Source: Mycteria americana (lineage: Eukaryota > Chordata > Aves > Ciconiiformes > Ciconiidae). From it: a stretch of 64,000 bases of DNA. Below are positions 33,252 through 45,400 of this stretch, piece by piece. How positions within the stretch are numbered: position 1 is the first letter of the stretch; the number at the start of each line of letters is the position of its first letter. The notes beneath the pieces are model-generated. The model ran no database searches. It saw only the letters and a list, made by a program, of their open reading frames with translations, and was not told where the DNA came from. Position numbers and translations under genes: made by a program. The DNA is taken from the NCBI RefSeq assembly GCF_035582795.1, contig NC_134366.1, forward strand, positions 174,410,362-174,474,361. Reading direction: 5' to 3'.

Positions 33252-36228
33252 AACACAAGAAGATAGTATTGTATTATTACATTTAGGCTCGAAACTAAAT
33301 AGACACCTCTAATCATCCTAAGAACCAGAGCCTGAACCAAACTTGCTTATATGGAAGACGTGAGCAGAGGACTGAGCTCAGGCTCCAAGGAGATTGCACC
33401 CTGTGTCCTGCAGCCCTGCAACCCTGCCGTGCAGTGGAGACCTGATGTAGATGCAAATGCATGCAAATAAACCACCTTGCCCATGGTCAGGCAGTTGGGC
33501 AGTATTTCCTCCCAGGCTCACCATCCAGGAGCTTATTTTGTGTCTTTTTATGTCTCACTTCTGTTTTTAACCCATTTGGAGCATCAAATTATCTCAGCCC
33601 TTCCTGATGTCACCTTGGGGTCCGCGTGCTGCTGCAATTCGGAGCGTGAGCACCGCTTGTACAGCAACCCGTGGACATGCACAGCCTCCGGCTGCGAGAG
33701 GAGCTCAGTGGCTATTTATTGCTGAAGAAAGTTACTTCTCCTCCTAAAAGTTTTTGCTATTTTAACTTGAGGGAAAAAAAGTGCTTCCCAAGGGCAAACA
33801 AACTCTAGAATCGCATTTTTGCTGATAATAGCAAGACTCAGGAGCGCGGGCTCAGGGGAAAGAAGATGTCTCTTGGGTTAGACGGAAAACAGAGAGGAAA
33901 ATGTCAGTAACAGGAAAAGAAACTGCTGCACGATCCTAAAAGAAAAGCCACTGTCATTTATCAAGCGGGCACTAGTTTTCTGCTGTGATGTCTATTTTTT
34001 GGCCCTCTTTCTTGCCTGCAGTCTCGCTGCTGGTGCATGAGCTGCATGCAGACCTAAATACATGTATTTGGGGAAGGCCAGAAATCAGAGTGATGATCTG
34101 TGTGCTTCCACGTCGCTGTCATTCCCAGTCAGGGTGATTATTTTCCAAGACATTTAAAGTGGGGATAGAGAGCAAAGCCTGGTTTTTCTCCTCCGTGGTC
34201 ACCCTCTGAAACCGGGATGGTTTGCTTGCATGGAGGCAGCAAGGACCAACCACAAACCATAAACTTTTCTAAGCAGCAAGAGCAGCTACATCTCAATTAA
34301 TCCGACGACGTCCCAAGCCCTCTGCTCTGTGGGGCAGGGGATCCTGCAGGCTAATGACACCCCACAGCAAAATGCATTTGCCTTTACTGAGTAAGGAGGT
34401 GTCTGTGACCACGGTGACTCGCGGGACCCCACCAGCTCCTGGTTTCTGTGGCTGTTTCCCTTGCGGTGAATGCCTCCTTTCCAAGGGGTACGACCAACCT
34501 GGCATGAGACCATCTCCATAAATATTTGTTCATGTGAAAAAATTCATATTGATCCAGCTTCAGTTATGAAGGGGGGAGGACTTTGCTCTCAAGCGCTTGG
34601 GCATTGGACTTTTCCCTGCTTGGAAAGGTTATGAAAGAAATCCATACATTGACAATTGTAAATGTTTGCGTTAGAAATACCGTTTGCCTGTTCAGCTTGC
34701 ACGGCTGACTGGCATTGCTTGGTGGAGCTTGGATGGAGATCATGCCCAGGCGGAGATCTGTGCTTGTCCCCAGCCAGCGCCATTGCAACACCAGCTGCCG
34801 TTGCAACATTCCCATGTTGCACGACCTGCCGCTCAGCGGTTCATTCCTAAAAGCATTTGCAAATCCTTTCGGTGCAACAAGGTTTCGGGAATTTCACAGT
34901 ACCACCAAAGAGAGGGGAAGCAAACTGTTCTCGACAAATACTGAGTTGCGAGTTAGTGACTGAGCAGTGGCATTTGCTGGATCTTACAGCAGCTATTGAA
35001 GGAAAAGTGGCACCGGCTATTTCTTTGCAAGCCCTGGCGGAGAGGAAAGGATGCTCAGGAAGAAGGTGGTGAAATTTTGAGACCTTTCTGGGTTTGTTTT
35101 GACCTGGCTACTCTCCCAACAGGGGGTTGGGAGCACTGCGGGCAGCACTGACACACCGGAACATCAGTGAGCTGCGAGTGAAGCAGACACTGATGTTCAC
35201 ATCCAGCAATAACTATCAACCATGGAAAGCCGCAGAGGAAATTAAACTTGCTTGAGTCCTCCCGGGATCAATTTTTCCTGCCATACACATAAATTGCACC
35301 TGCTGAAGCTCCTCTGTGTTTTGGTGCGGGTTTATTGGCACCTCTTGATGGAGCTTTACTCTTGCAAAACGAAGGTCTTTTGGTGCATTCATGGCTCCTC
35401 CTTGAGTACAGCTCTGCCCTCCCGGCGTCGGCACTGGCAGCTCCATGATGTCCCAACACCTCCTCTGACCTGCACAGATGGGGTTTTTATGAGGGATACA
35501 TGGATTTTGGGTGCTCAGCATCACCAGTTTGGGAGGCCCCCCCCACTACCCTTGGAGTCCACGTGCGGGCAAGCAGGGAGGCTCCAGTTCCTCTACCCCT
35601 TCCAGCCTCCGTAGGGTGCTTTGCTTTGGTAATGGCTTGCTTACAGCTTTGCTCTGGAGAAGCTAAAATTAAAACAGTGACTCCATTGCAGACTGAAAAC
35701 AGAGCATTCCTTCTCCGCCCGCGTGCTTTGGATGGACATCAGAAGCCAAACCCAGGCTGTTAAATCCCCTGTGTAAAAACAATCTTCTATTCTGATCCTC
35801 AGCCCACCGCGGCTCGCTGTGGTCGGGATGTTCAGTTCCCAGACTTGCGTTCAGGGGGCTCCAAAATGGGATTTGCCTGGAAATGGAAAACATAAACACA
35901 AGAAGCCAGTATCTCTGCAGCTTATTGCCTTAGACAAAAGCTTATTCTGCTCCAGAGAAGGCGGAAAACAGAAGTTAATTCATGGATAAAGAAAAAAAAA
36001 ACCCTTCAGGATCTCATTTTCACCCAATATGTCCCCTAATTCTTTGGGAAAGGGGAGTTTTGCAGTCAGCAAATGCAACGATGGAGAACTCTTCCTGCTC
36101 TCCAATCAGCCAAGGCCCTTAGTGTGGGACCAACCCTCATGGGGGTAAAAGCCTAAATGCCCCAGTCCTCGCTGAGCCACTGCCAGGTGGTGCAAAGCTG
36201 CTCCCCGGATGTCCAGCCCCACTGGACA

Positions 36229-37020
36229 TCATAGAATGACAGAATGGTTTGGGTTGGAAGGGACCTTTGAAGGTCATTGAGTCCAACGCCCCTGCCATGG
36301 GCAGGGACATCTCCCACTAGATCAGGGTGCTCAAAGCCCCATCCAACCTGACCTTGAACACTTCCAACGATGGAGCATCCACAACTTCTCTGGGCAACCT
36401 GGTCCAGCTTCTCACCACCCTCATCGTAAAACATTTCCTTACGTCCTATCTATACCTACCCTGTGCCAGTTTAAAACCATTACCTTTTGTCCAGTCCCTA
36501 CAGGCCCTGCTAAAAACTCTGTCGCCATCTTTCTTATCAGCCCCCTTTAAGCACTGAAAGGCCACAAGAAGGTCTCCCCGGAGCCTTCTCTTCTCCAGGC
36601 TGAACAACCCCAACTCTCTCAGCCTTTCTCCATAGCAGAGGGGTTCCAGCCCTCGGACCATTTTTGTGGTCCTGCTCTGGACCAGCTCTAATGAGTTCAT
36701 GTCTGTCTGGACGCAGTGCTCCAGGGGGGTCTCACCAGAGGAGAGTAGAGGGGCAGAATCCCCTCCCTCGACCTGCTGGCCAGGCTGCTCTGGATGCAGC
36801 CCAGGATACAGTTGGCTTTCTGGGCTGCAAGCTCACATTGCCAGCTCATGTCCAATTCTTCATCCACCAGTACCCCCAGGTCCCTCTCCTCAGGGCTACT
36901 CTCAATCCATCCATCTCCCAGTCTGTACTGATACTAGGGATTGCCTCGATCCTGGTGCAGGACCTTGCACTTGGCCTCATTGAACTTCATGAGGTTCTCA
37001 CAGGCCAAGTCCTGCCAGGG
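36229..37020 (-). mobile_element. CR1 LINE, ~790 bp, 5'-truncated
   Basis: It starts 'catagaatgacagaatggtt' and shares the 3'UTR and ORF2 C-terminal sequence of the copy at 32494-33251. It extends slightly further 5' ('ttgcacttggcctcattgaa' / 'cttcatgaggttctcacagg'). It is a separate insertion in the same orientation. A deletion relative to its sister removes part of the 'ctggggaccccagagctgga' block near 36712. Confidence 0.93.
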
Positions 37021-38455
37021 CTGCCAAAATCTCCATCCCTGCAATGGCAATTGGAGACAGCACCGGCAAAACCTGGTGAGATGGTGCTTTACTTCAAAGT
37101 ACCAGTGCCACCATTGTATTTTTGGAGGGGTGAAGGTACAAACTGCTTTAATTTGCAGCCCCTTGAGCACACATGTGAGCATCAAGATGTGTCGGCCACC
37201 TCATGCCATGACACTGGGGACCCCAGTGGTTTCCAGTGGGTCCACACGTGCCACCACCATAGGGGCCATCGCTGCTCCTCAGCTCTTGTTGCTGCAATTT
37301 GGATGGGTACGCACGCGGATGGGACGTTTCTTCTGACTCTAAATCCTCCTCAACGCTGGGACACGTCCCTTGCTTGGTGGCCAACGCTGAGCTGTTCCTG
37401 CTTTGCCACAGGGCTCTGGGCTCCTCTGGGATGAGAAGATCAGATATGGCTGGGGTAGAGGGAGGGGAAAGGCGATGTTTCCAGCAAGATGAGAGTTAAA
37501 ATAAAGATAAGACGACTTCTCCATGGAGGAGAGAAATTAGTGGCTCCCATAAGCAGGGAGTGAACCTGCAAGCCAGGAGGATCTTGGCAGCCTCTGGGGA
37601 AGGAATAAGGATTTTGGAGGGCTCAGACCAACTCTAAACATGTCCCATATTTAATGAGTAAAATGGTTTTTCAGGGATTTTAGGCATTAAATGCTCTGCA
37701 CACCTCCCTGTTCATGGCAGATCCTGTGTCCTCTCTCCCACCACGGCTGGTGGCAAGCCCTGGCTCTGCTGAGCCTCCATCACCAGCACCCCCAGGTGCC
37801 TGAGCCTCCATCACCAGGACCCCAATATGCTCCAGGATTCTCAGAGTCCCAGCACCCCAAGAGCCCCTCATGGTCCTAATCCTCAAAGCGTGGGGCTGGG
37901 AAGGAAGCCCCTGCCCACCCCCTGCACCCCTGGTCCTGCCTTGCACCCCTGCCTCCCCCAAATCCCTGCACAAAGCATCTGCCCCCATAGCACCAGAGGG
38001 TCTTTGCCCATCCAGCACCCATCAAAGGGACAAATCAGAGGCTGTGACACCAAGCCCTGTCCCCTGCCACCTTTCCCCCTCTCTCCGGCTGTGTTTCTTT
38101 TCCCCCACTGCAGTCCCCAGCCCCTTTCTTCCCATATATTTGAGGCAGGACAAAACTCATAACAGCGGTGGCTCCGGTCCCGGTCACTCATGAGGCTTCA
38201 GTCCCAGATCAGCATCACGGCGGAGACAGCCAGGAGCTAAAGCCACAGCAGCCGCTTTCCTTATCTTTAACCCTTTTTTGCCAAACAACCACATTTCCAC
38301 CCGGGCAAACCCATCCCCGTCCCGGGGTGCCCCCCAGCCGGCAGCAGGGCCTGGGGCACCCCCACAAAGCCAGTCCCCATCTTGAGTTCCTCTAGATGTC
38401 ACCCTCAACCGTCTTTTCCCCGGCTCGGATTTTCCTTTCTCCAAGATCCTGCATT

Positions 38456-39214
38456 TTTTTTTTTTTTTTTTTTTAAATTCCTTTCTGATCTCTTTCCGGC
38501 CATGTGTGATTGCAGTTTCCTCTGGGCGTCCATTTCATCAGCCCGAAATTAAGGAGCGGAGGAGAGGGGCGGCGGGCAGACAGCAGGAGCCACCCCCCCC
38601 CTCAACCCACCACCACCCCAACCCCGCATCCCGCATCCCACCCCGCCGGGACCCCCGCTGCTCCCTGGGCTGGCCGAGCACCCCTCGGCACCCCATCGCC
38701 GCACCCCTCTCCCAACCCCGGCCCCCCTTGGCCCGGAGGCCGGGGGGGGGGATCTGCCACCTCAACGCAGGCACCATCAGTTTTGGGGTGACTTTGCTTT
38801 TTTTTTTTGGCTGGGTTTCCCCCCCCCACGCCACCTTCTTCACCCGCAAAAGTGCCCCCACCATCCGGCAGTGGCTTGATGGTTTTTCTCCCCACTGGCT
38901 CAGAACCGCAAGGCCATCGCTGCTGGCGCTGCCCATCTTCTCCCACCACCACTGGATGCCAACGCCGGGGCCGGATTCAGCCTCGGCGAGAAGGTCACGG
39001 TACCTCCAGCCCACCCTTTTCCTCCCCACCGCTGCCGAGTCTGACTCTGTGCCACGGCCGTGGTGCGGCAGAGGAGACGTCGGCCATAGAGGAAACCCGT
39101 GCCCAGGGCGACTGGAGAAAATCCCCGGGGAGGTTTCGGCTATTTTGTTCGTCCTCTCCTGCATGAGACAACCCTGGCTCTGCGGCTCCGCCGGGCGATG
39201 GCCGTGCAGTGAAG
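38456..39214 (+). promoter_or_regulatory. CpG-rich 5' region and promoter of the PLC-gamma gene
   Basis: A T-run (about 38457-38474) is followed by about 700 bp of GC- and CpG-rich DNA leading to the PLC-gamma start codon at 39215. No TATA box is evident. A possible acceptor-like 'gccgtgcag' ends at 39209, so a short 5'UTR intron cannot be excluded. A four-codon upstream ORF (39198-39212) sits immediately before the main start. Confidence 0.5.
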
Positions 39215-39434
39215 ATGTCCGTGGCCAGGCTCAACAGCGTCAATGGCTTTCTGGAGGACGGCAGGATGGAGGCAGGGGACATGGGCAGGATCCTCCGCTG
39301 CCTGGAGATGGGCACCGTCCTCACCTTGTTCTATCAGAAGAAGTCACAGAGGCCGGAGCGAAGGACCTTCCAGGTGAAGCTGGAGACCCGCCAGATCATC
39401 TGGAGCCGGACACCCGAGAAGGTGGAAGGGGACA
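39215..39434 (+). CDS. PLCG1-like: PLC-gamma exon 1: N-terminus and start of PH domain
   Basis: Residues 1-73. The first ATG in frame is at 39215 ([16 protein letters not shown]...), with A at -3. The segment [20 protein letters not shown] followed by [13 protein letters not shown] is the hallmark PLCG1 PH-domain start. The first 30 residues do not match mammalian PLCG1. The donor is GTGAGT in phase 1. An in-frame GTG two codons upstream is not needed. Confidence 0.9.
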
Positions 39435-42400
39435 GTGAGTATCAGTGGCAGCGGCACTGGGGGCTGGGGATGTGCCGGTGGGGTGCCTGGCCGCGGTGGG
39501 GTCCCTGGCCGTGGGGTGCTTGGCCGTGGTGGGATGACTGCCCACGGTGGGGTGCCTGGCCGTGGTGTTCCTGGTCATGGTGGGATGTCCTGCTGCGGTG
39601 GGATTGCCTGGTTGTGGGGTGCCTGGCTGTAGTGGGATGCCCTAGTGTGGTGGGGTGACTGGCCGTGGGGTGCCCAGCCATGACGGGGTGCCTGGCAGTG
39701 GGGTGCCTGCCCGTGGTGGTGTGCCCTGCTGTGGTGAGGTGCCTGGCTGCAGTGGTACGCCTGGCCACAGGGGGGTGGCTGGCTGTGGTAGGGTGCCTGC
39801 TGCAGCGGGGTGCTTGGGCATAGTGGGGCACCTGGCTGCAATGGGGTGCCTGGCCATGGCGGTCTGCCCAGCCACAGTGGGATGCCCGGCTTTGGTGGGA
39901 CGCCTGGCCATGGTGGGGTGCCTGGCCATGATGGGCTGCCTGGTCATGGTAGGGTGCCCGGCTGCGGTGGGGTGCCTGGAAATAGTGAGGTGCCTGGCTA
40001 GGGTGGGGTGCCAGGCCACAATGGGGTGCCCGGCCATAGTGGGGTGCCTGGCCGCAGTGGGGTGCCCAGCTGCAGTGGGATGTCTGACCGTGGTGGGATG
40101 GCCGGCCACAGTGGGGTGCCCGGCTACGGTGGGTAGCCTGGTCATAGTGGGGTCCTGGCCATATTTGGGTGCCCTACCACGGTAGGGTCTCTGGCCATGG
40201 TGGGGTGCCTGGATGCAGTGGGGTGCCCTGCCATGGTGGGATGCCCTACCATGGTGGGATGCCCAGCCATGTTGGGATGCCCTACCATGGTGGGATGCCC
40301 TATGGTGGTGGGGTGCCCTGCCTTGGTGGCCATGGTAGGATGCCCAGAGATATAAATGGATGAGCTGCTGGGCTGAGCAGCCCTCACCTCCTCCATCCCA
40401 GCTCACGAGGTCCATAAGTTGCCGTGGGGCTCAAGCTGCTGCCATTTCATCCCTGGGGTTTTATACCCTCCCTGGCAAGGAGGTAAAGGAGCCGGCCACC
40501 ACCTTGCCTGCTCATGGTGCTTTTAACCTCAAAAATGGGGTGCTCAGGCTTCCGGGGCAGGCAGCAGCATGGGGTGGAGCGTGATGGTGGCTCCATGAGA
40601 GGACTTGGCCAGCTGGGCTCTGCCCCACATGCATTAATGACGTCAATGGAAAGTTTGGACTGGTGGCACTGGCATCTGGCACAGGAGATGCTCCCACTGG
40701 AGCATCCATGAAAATCACCCTTACTTGTGGATTCACTGGTGGCTCGTAGGCTGTTGGGGCATACTCCCACCACAGAGCATCAGTGGGGCTCCATGCCTTG
40801 GCGCTTGTTAGCTGGTTGCTCATCACCTCAAGGCTTGCACCTCCTCTTAAATTGAGCTAAAAAGAGCCAATGGATGAAAACGCGGGGTTGGGGTGACATG
40901 GAGCTATAGCATCGCCTCATCCCACATCCCCATGTGGGGAGGAACCCAGTTTTGGGGTATCATTTCACCTGGACAATGGCAAAGCCCATCCTGGAGGTTT
41001 GGGACATGAGAGGTGCCTTTTTCCTGGGGGAGGGCTCAGAGGGTGTCATTAAAAATCACCAATCACTCACCCAAAAATCACCACCTGCTGCTAATTTTGC
41101 ACGAGACAGAGCAAAATCCCCAGGAAGGTTCAGATCCCACTTGGAGGGGCCAACCCTGAGCCGGACTGCCAGCCATGGTGAGACTTTGAGCCGGGAATGA
41201 GGGTGGCACGGGAAGGAGACGAGCATCGGCATGAGCAGGATCCGTGCTTGTCCGGACCTACTGGGTGCAGGAGAGGATTTGTGGGAGGAGGAAGGATGGG
41301 CGAGGGGAGGAAAGGCACCCATTTTTGGAGAGGTGGTTTTGGTCCTTATGGGGAAGAGCTCACTCTCCGCTCACAGAAATAAAGCGTTTCCAGCTCCTTG
41401 CTTTTTTTCGGGACCACCACGCATCACCAGGTCAGGGTCTCAGGTCGCTCCCGATGCCCTGCCTCAGTTTTCCCACTGGTGCCTTGGGATCTGGTTTCTC
41501 CCATGCGACAGCCCAACCCCCCCCCGCCCTGGGAATGAGCGGGCATCCTCCAAGGTCATCCAGAAAGGGGGAAAAAAAAGGAAAATCCCTCTGGAAATGG
41601 TACAATCCTGCCATCCAACACCACCACCCACTTTCCCCAGCCCTCGATGGGAGCAATCCCAGTCTTGGTGCTGGGCTGGAGCATCTTTACCCCCTGGTCC
41701 AGCCCTGCTCCATACTCTCATGTCCTCCCACTTGCCGTGATTTTATGGAAGCAGCAGGATCTCCCGTTCATCCCTGGGGTCTCGCTCCCACCCCACGCCC
41801 GACCTCACGCCTGCCCGGGCCATTTTAAATCCCCCCTTCAACCAGGCACCCTGCTTGCAGGGGGATTAGCGGGGACGACCGACAGCACTGATGTCTCTGT
41901 TACAGACTGGCAGGGCCAGGATACGGATCCTGGCTCTCCCCGAGACGCCCTGCACCATGAAGCTAATTACACGCTTCGTTAAGCAGCCGATGGACGCGTG
42001 TCCATGCTGATGGGGTCGCCTGTAGCATCGCCTCCAAAATTAACCTCATCCCGCAGGGTTTCCAGCTCATTGCCCTCGGCAGACCCCGGTCCCCAGTGCA
42101 AGGATGAAATCTAGCGGAAAACAGCCCGAAAGGGATCTTTACAAGAAATTAAAAGAAATAAGGGTGAGGGCAGCTTGGCAAACCCAGGAGCATTTCAGAG
42201 GGGTGGCTTGCCACGACGACAGCTAATTGGGATCACACCTCCAGCCTCGCTAACGCCAAATAATTAGAATTAGGACCGTTTGGGGAGGAGAAATTCCAGA
42301 TGGGGTTTAACGCCACTGGACCAGGAGGAAATCTTTTATTTCAGGTTTTAAATCAGCTTCACAACACCGCAGGGAGCCCTGGGGGATGCGGTCGCCCAAT

Positions 42401-45400
42401 TCCCCATGTACAGAAGGGTCTGAGCTGCCACGTGTCCTGCAAGAAGAGGTGACTGAGGCGAACATGAGGGAATGTGGCTTGTGCCACCGTAGCTCTGTCC
42501 AGGCCAGCAGGATTTCCCAGCACAACCATTCCCTCCGACTGCTTTGCTTTGCTTTGCTCCGCTCCTAATGTATTAAGAAAACTCCCAGGCTGTCAGCATC
42601 CCTAAAAGCCACCGGGCAGACCCTGGTCCTACATCATCTTCTCACCATACCTATATTTAAAACCTTCTTTGCACCACACTGCTCACTTTGCATTAGAAGA
42701 GAAAAGGGATTTTTGCAGCTGAAACCGACTTCCAGAGTGTTTTAATCACCCGGGACCCCTGAGACAATGCAGGGAGGAGTTTGGAGACATAGTTCTGACA
42801 TGATCGCTGCAAATCCGCTGCAGATGTGGTTTCCAGGAAGCCACCGGCCGCGTTGCATTGTGCAGCCCCGCGCCGCTCCCTCTTCCCTCGGCTCATCGTG
42901 GGGCTGGGCTATTTACCCTGCGGAGAAGGACTTGGGGTACTGGTGGATGAAAAACTGGACACGAGCCAGCAATGTGCACTCGCAGCCCAGAAAGCCAAAC
43001 GTCTCCTGGGCTGCATCCAAAGCAGCGTGGCCAGCAGGGCGAGGGAGGGGATTCTGCCCCTTCTACTCCGCTCTGGTGAGACCCCCCTGGAGCACTGCGT
43101 CCAGCTCTGGGGTCCCCAGCACAAGACAGACATGGACCTGTTGGAGCGGGTCCAGAGGAGGCCACGGAAATGGTCCGAGGGCTGGAACCCCTCTGCTATG
43201 GAGAAAGGCTGAGAGAGCTGGGGTTGTTCAGCCTGGAGAAGAGAAGGCTCCGGGGAGACCTTCTTGTGGCCTTTCAGTACTTAAAGGGGGCTGATAAGAA
43301 AGATGGGGACGGACTGTAGCGACAGGATAAGGGGCAACAGTTTTAAATTAAAGAAGGGTAAATTCAGACTAGAGATAAGGAAGAAATTTTTTACAATGAT
43401 GGTGGTGAAACCCTGGCCCAGATTGCCCGGAGAAGTTGTGGATGCCCCATCCCTGGAAACATTCAAGGTCAGGTTGGACGGGGCTCTGAGCAACCTGCTC
43501 AAGTTGAAGATGTCCCTGCTCATGGCAGGGGGGGATGGACTAGATGACCTTTGAAGGTCCCTTCTCATCCAAACCATTTGATGCTTCTATGATTATTGGC
43601 AGCACCCAGGGGTTTGGGTCCAAGGCCAGATCCTAGCAGCACTGAATCAGGGGGATGGCTGCGTTGCAACTTGTTGGTGGAGACCCGGTAGCCGCCAGCT
43701 TCTCACCCCTCTCCAGTGCCGTGTGCATGGGCACGTTTGGGGATGAGCAGCTGGTTTTTAACCTATAAACCCATTTTTACCCCCAAATATCTGCCTGTTT
43801 ATACCAAAATGGGTTTGCTCCGAGCCATGGGGGCTGCACGGAGACAGCAACAGGGTTTCATTTCTTGAGATCTTGTCCCAAAACAAAGCACATGCAGGGG
43901 TGCAGACCTTCTGTGTATCACGTGTGCTAAAATCCCACCCCAATCCGTGAAATTTGGCTTGTGGTCATCCGGCAAGGGAAGGCTGGATAAAGCCTCCAGT
44001 GTTTTCCGGAGCTTTTCTGCCAAGAAAAACTATTCTGCACCTCTTTTCTTGCTTAATAAGCCCAATTTCTCCCCCATCCCTTATTCCTCCCCGTGCTTGG
44101 CTTTTATTTATCCCCTTTGGATTAGGCTGAGAGTTTCTGTCGAGGCACCAGCACGCCTGCACCCTTCCCCACTGCCGCATCGGAAACGCGGCTGGGCTGG
44201 AAATTCTCCGGGAAATGACCCATTTCCTCGGCAGGACAATACCCCGGCACGGTGGTCTGGCCGCCCTCGGCCGCACAAAGCCCTTTCCGGTGCCGGCGCC
44301 TCAGCCCCAGAGGGCAAAACTACGCAGGGGTGATGCTCATGGTATCGAGAATAACTTTGGGTATTATTACTAATATCATCATATTATTTTTCTCCTCCTG
44401 GTGGGACGTGTCCACTTGGCAAAACCAGGGGTTGGAAATCTCCCCCGGCGGCATAGCGGTGAGGAAGATCACGGTCCGGAAACCCAGCCCTCCTGCCGCC
44501 GGCAGGGCTTTATATAGCGAGATAATGAGAGAGCAGCACGGCAGGAAAGAAACGCCCTGTGGTCCGGGCTGCCAGGGCTCCAAATTGCCACCTTTGGGCA
44601 GATGTCTTCAATTAAAAGATGAGCTCAGCCTGCCCCGGAGCAGGGTCTGTCTTGGGGAGGAGAAGGCAGGGGAGAGGTGGCTGGAGATGTGCTGGTTGGG
44701 ATGGGGCAGGCTGAGTCTGGAGGATATGTGGCACCCACAAAGCCAGGAAACCGGTGGGCAGCACTGTGGGGATGCCACATCCTGGGGACACGGGTCCCTG
44801 GAGGACACACAGGAGCGAGGTGCCATCACACACCTGGGGGCAGTGCTGCAGGGACGCCCCGTCCTGAGGACATGGCTCCCTGGAGGACACGTGGCCATTG
44901 CACCCATGGTGCTGTGACACAGCTGCAACACTGCTGCAGGGACACCCTGTCCTAGGGATGCAATTCCCTTGAGGACACATGGCCATGGCACCCATGATGC
45001 TGTCACGCAGCTACAGCAGTGCAGTGGGGACATCCTGTCCTGGGGACACGGTTCCCTGGAGGACATATGGCCATGGCACCCATAGTGCTGTCACGCAGCT
45101 GCTGCAGGGACACCCAGTCCTGGGGACATGGTTCCCTGAAGAACACATGGGCCTGGCACCCATAATGCCATCATGCACCAACAGGCAGTGCCATGGGGAC
45201 ACCTTGTCCTGGGGACACAGCTCCCTGAAGGACATGCAAAGCCATGGTGCCATCGCACTAGCGGACATGTCGCTGCAGGGCTGCGGTGACATATCTCCCT
45301 GGAGGACATATGGCCACGGCACCCCCATGCCATCACACACCCATGGGCAGTGTCATGGGGACACCCCATCCTGGGGACAAGGCTCCCCAGAGGGCATGTG

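Larger units (their letters stand above)
28076..38450. other. Intergenic region between ZC3H3 and the PLC-gamma gene
   Basis: About 10 kb contains no recognised exon on either strand. It holds an ancient CR1/L3 fragment (about 30800-31130), a CTTCTC microsatellite (31438-31552), two long CR1 copies in minus orientation (32494-33251 and 36229-37020) and a perfect 27-bp palindrome (31955-31981). The stretches 28076-30800, 33260-36225 and 37030-38450 show only unrecognised sequence. Confidence 0.7.

Noticed and set aside
38506-39438. 310-codon frame overlapping the PLC-gamma start
   Set aside because: A different frame across the CpG island and exon 1; the PLCG-like reading in the other frame explains exon 1 fully.
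39642-40415. His/Pro repeat frames on the minus strand of intron 1
   Set aside because: Minisatellite translation; parallel open frames on both strands.
42767-43294. Open frames with LLERVQRR-like motifs
   Set aside because: Remnant of CR1 reverse transcriptase ORF2, annotated as a mobile element and not as a host gene.
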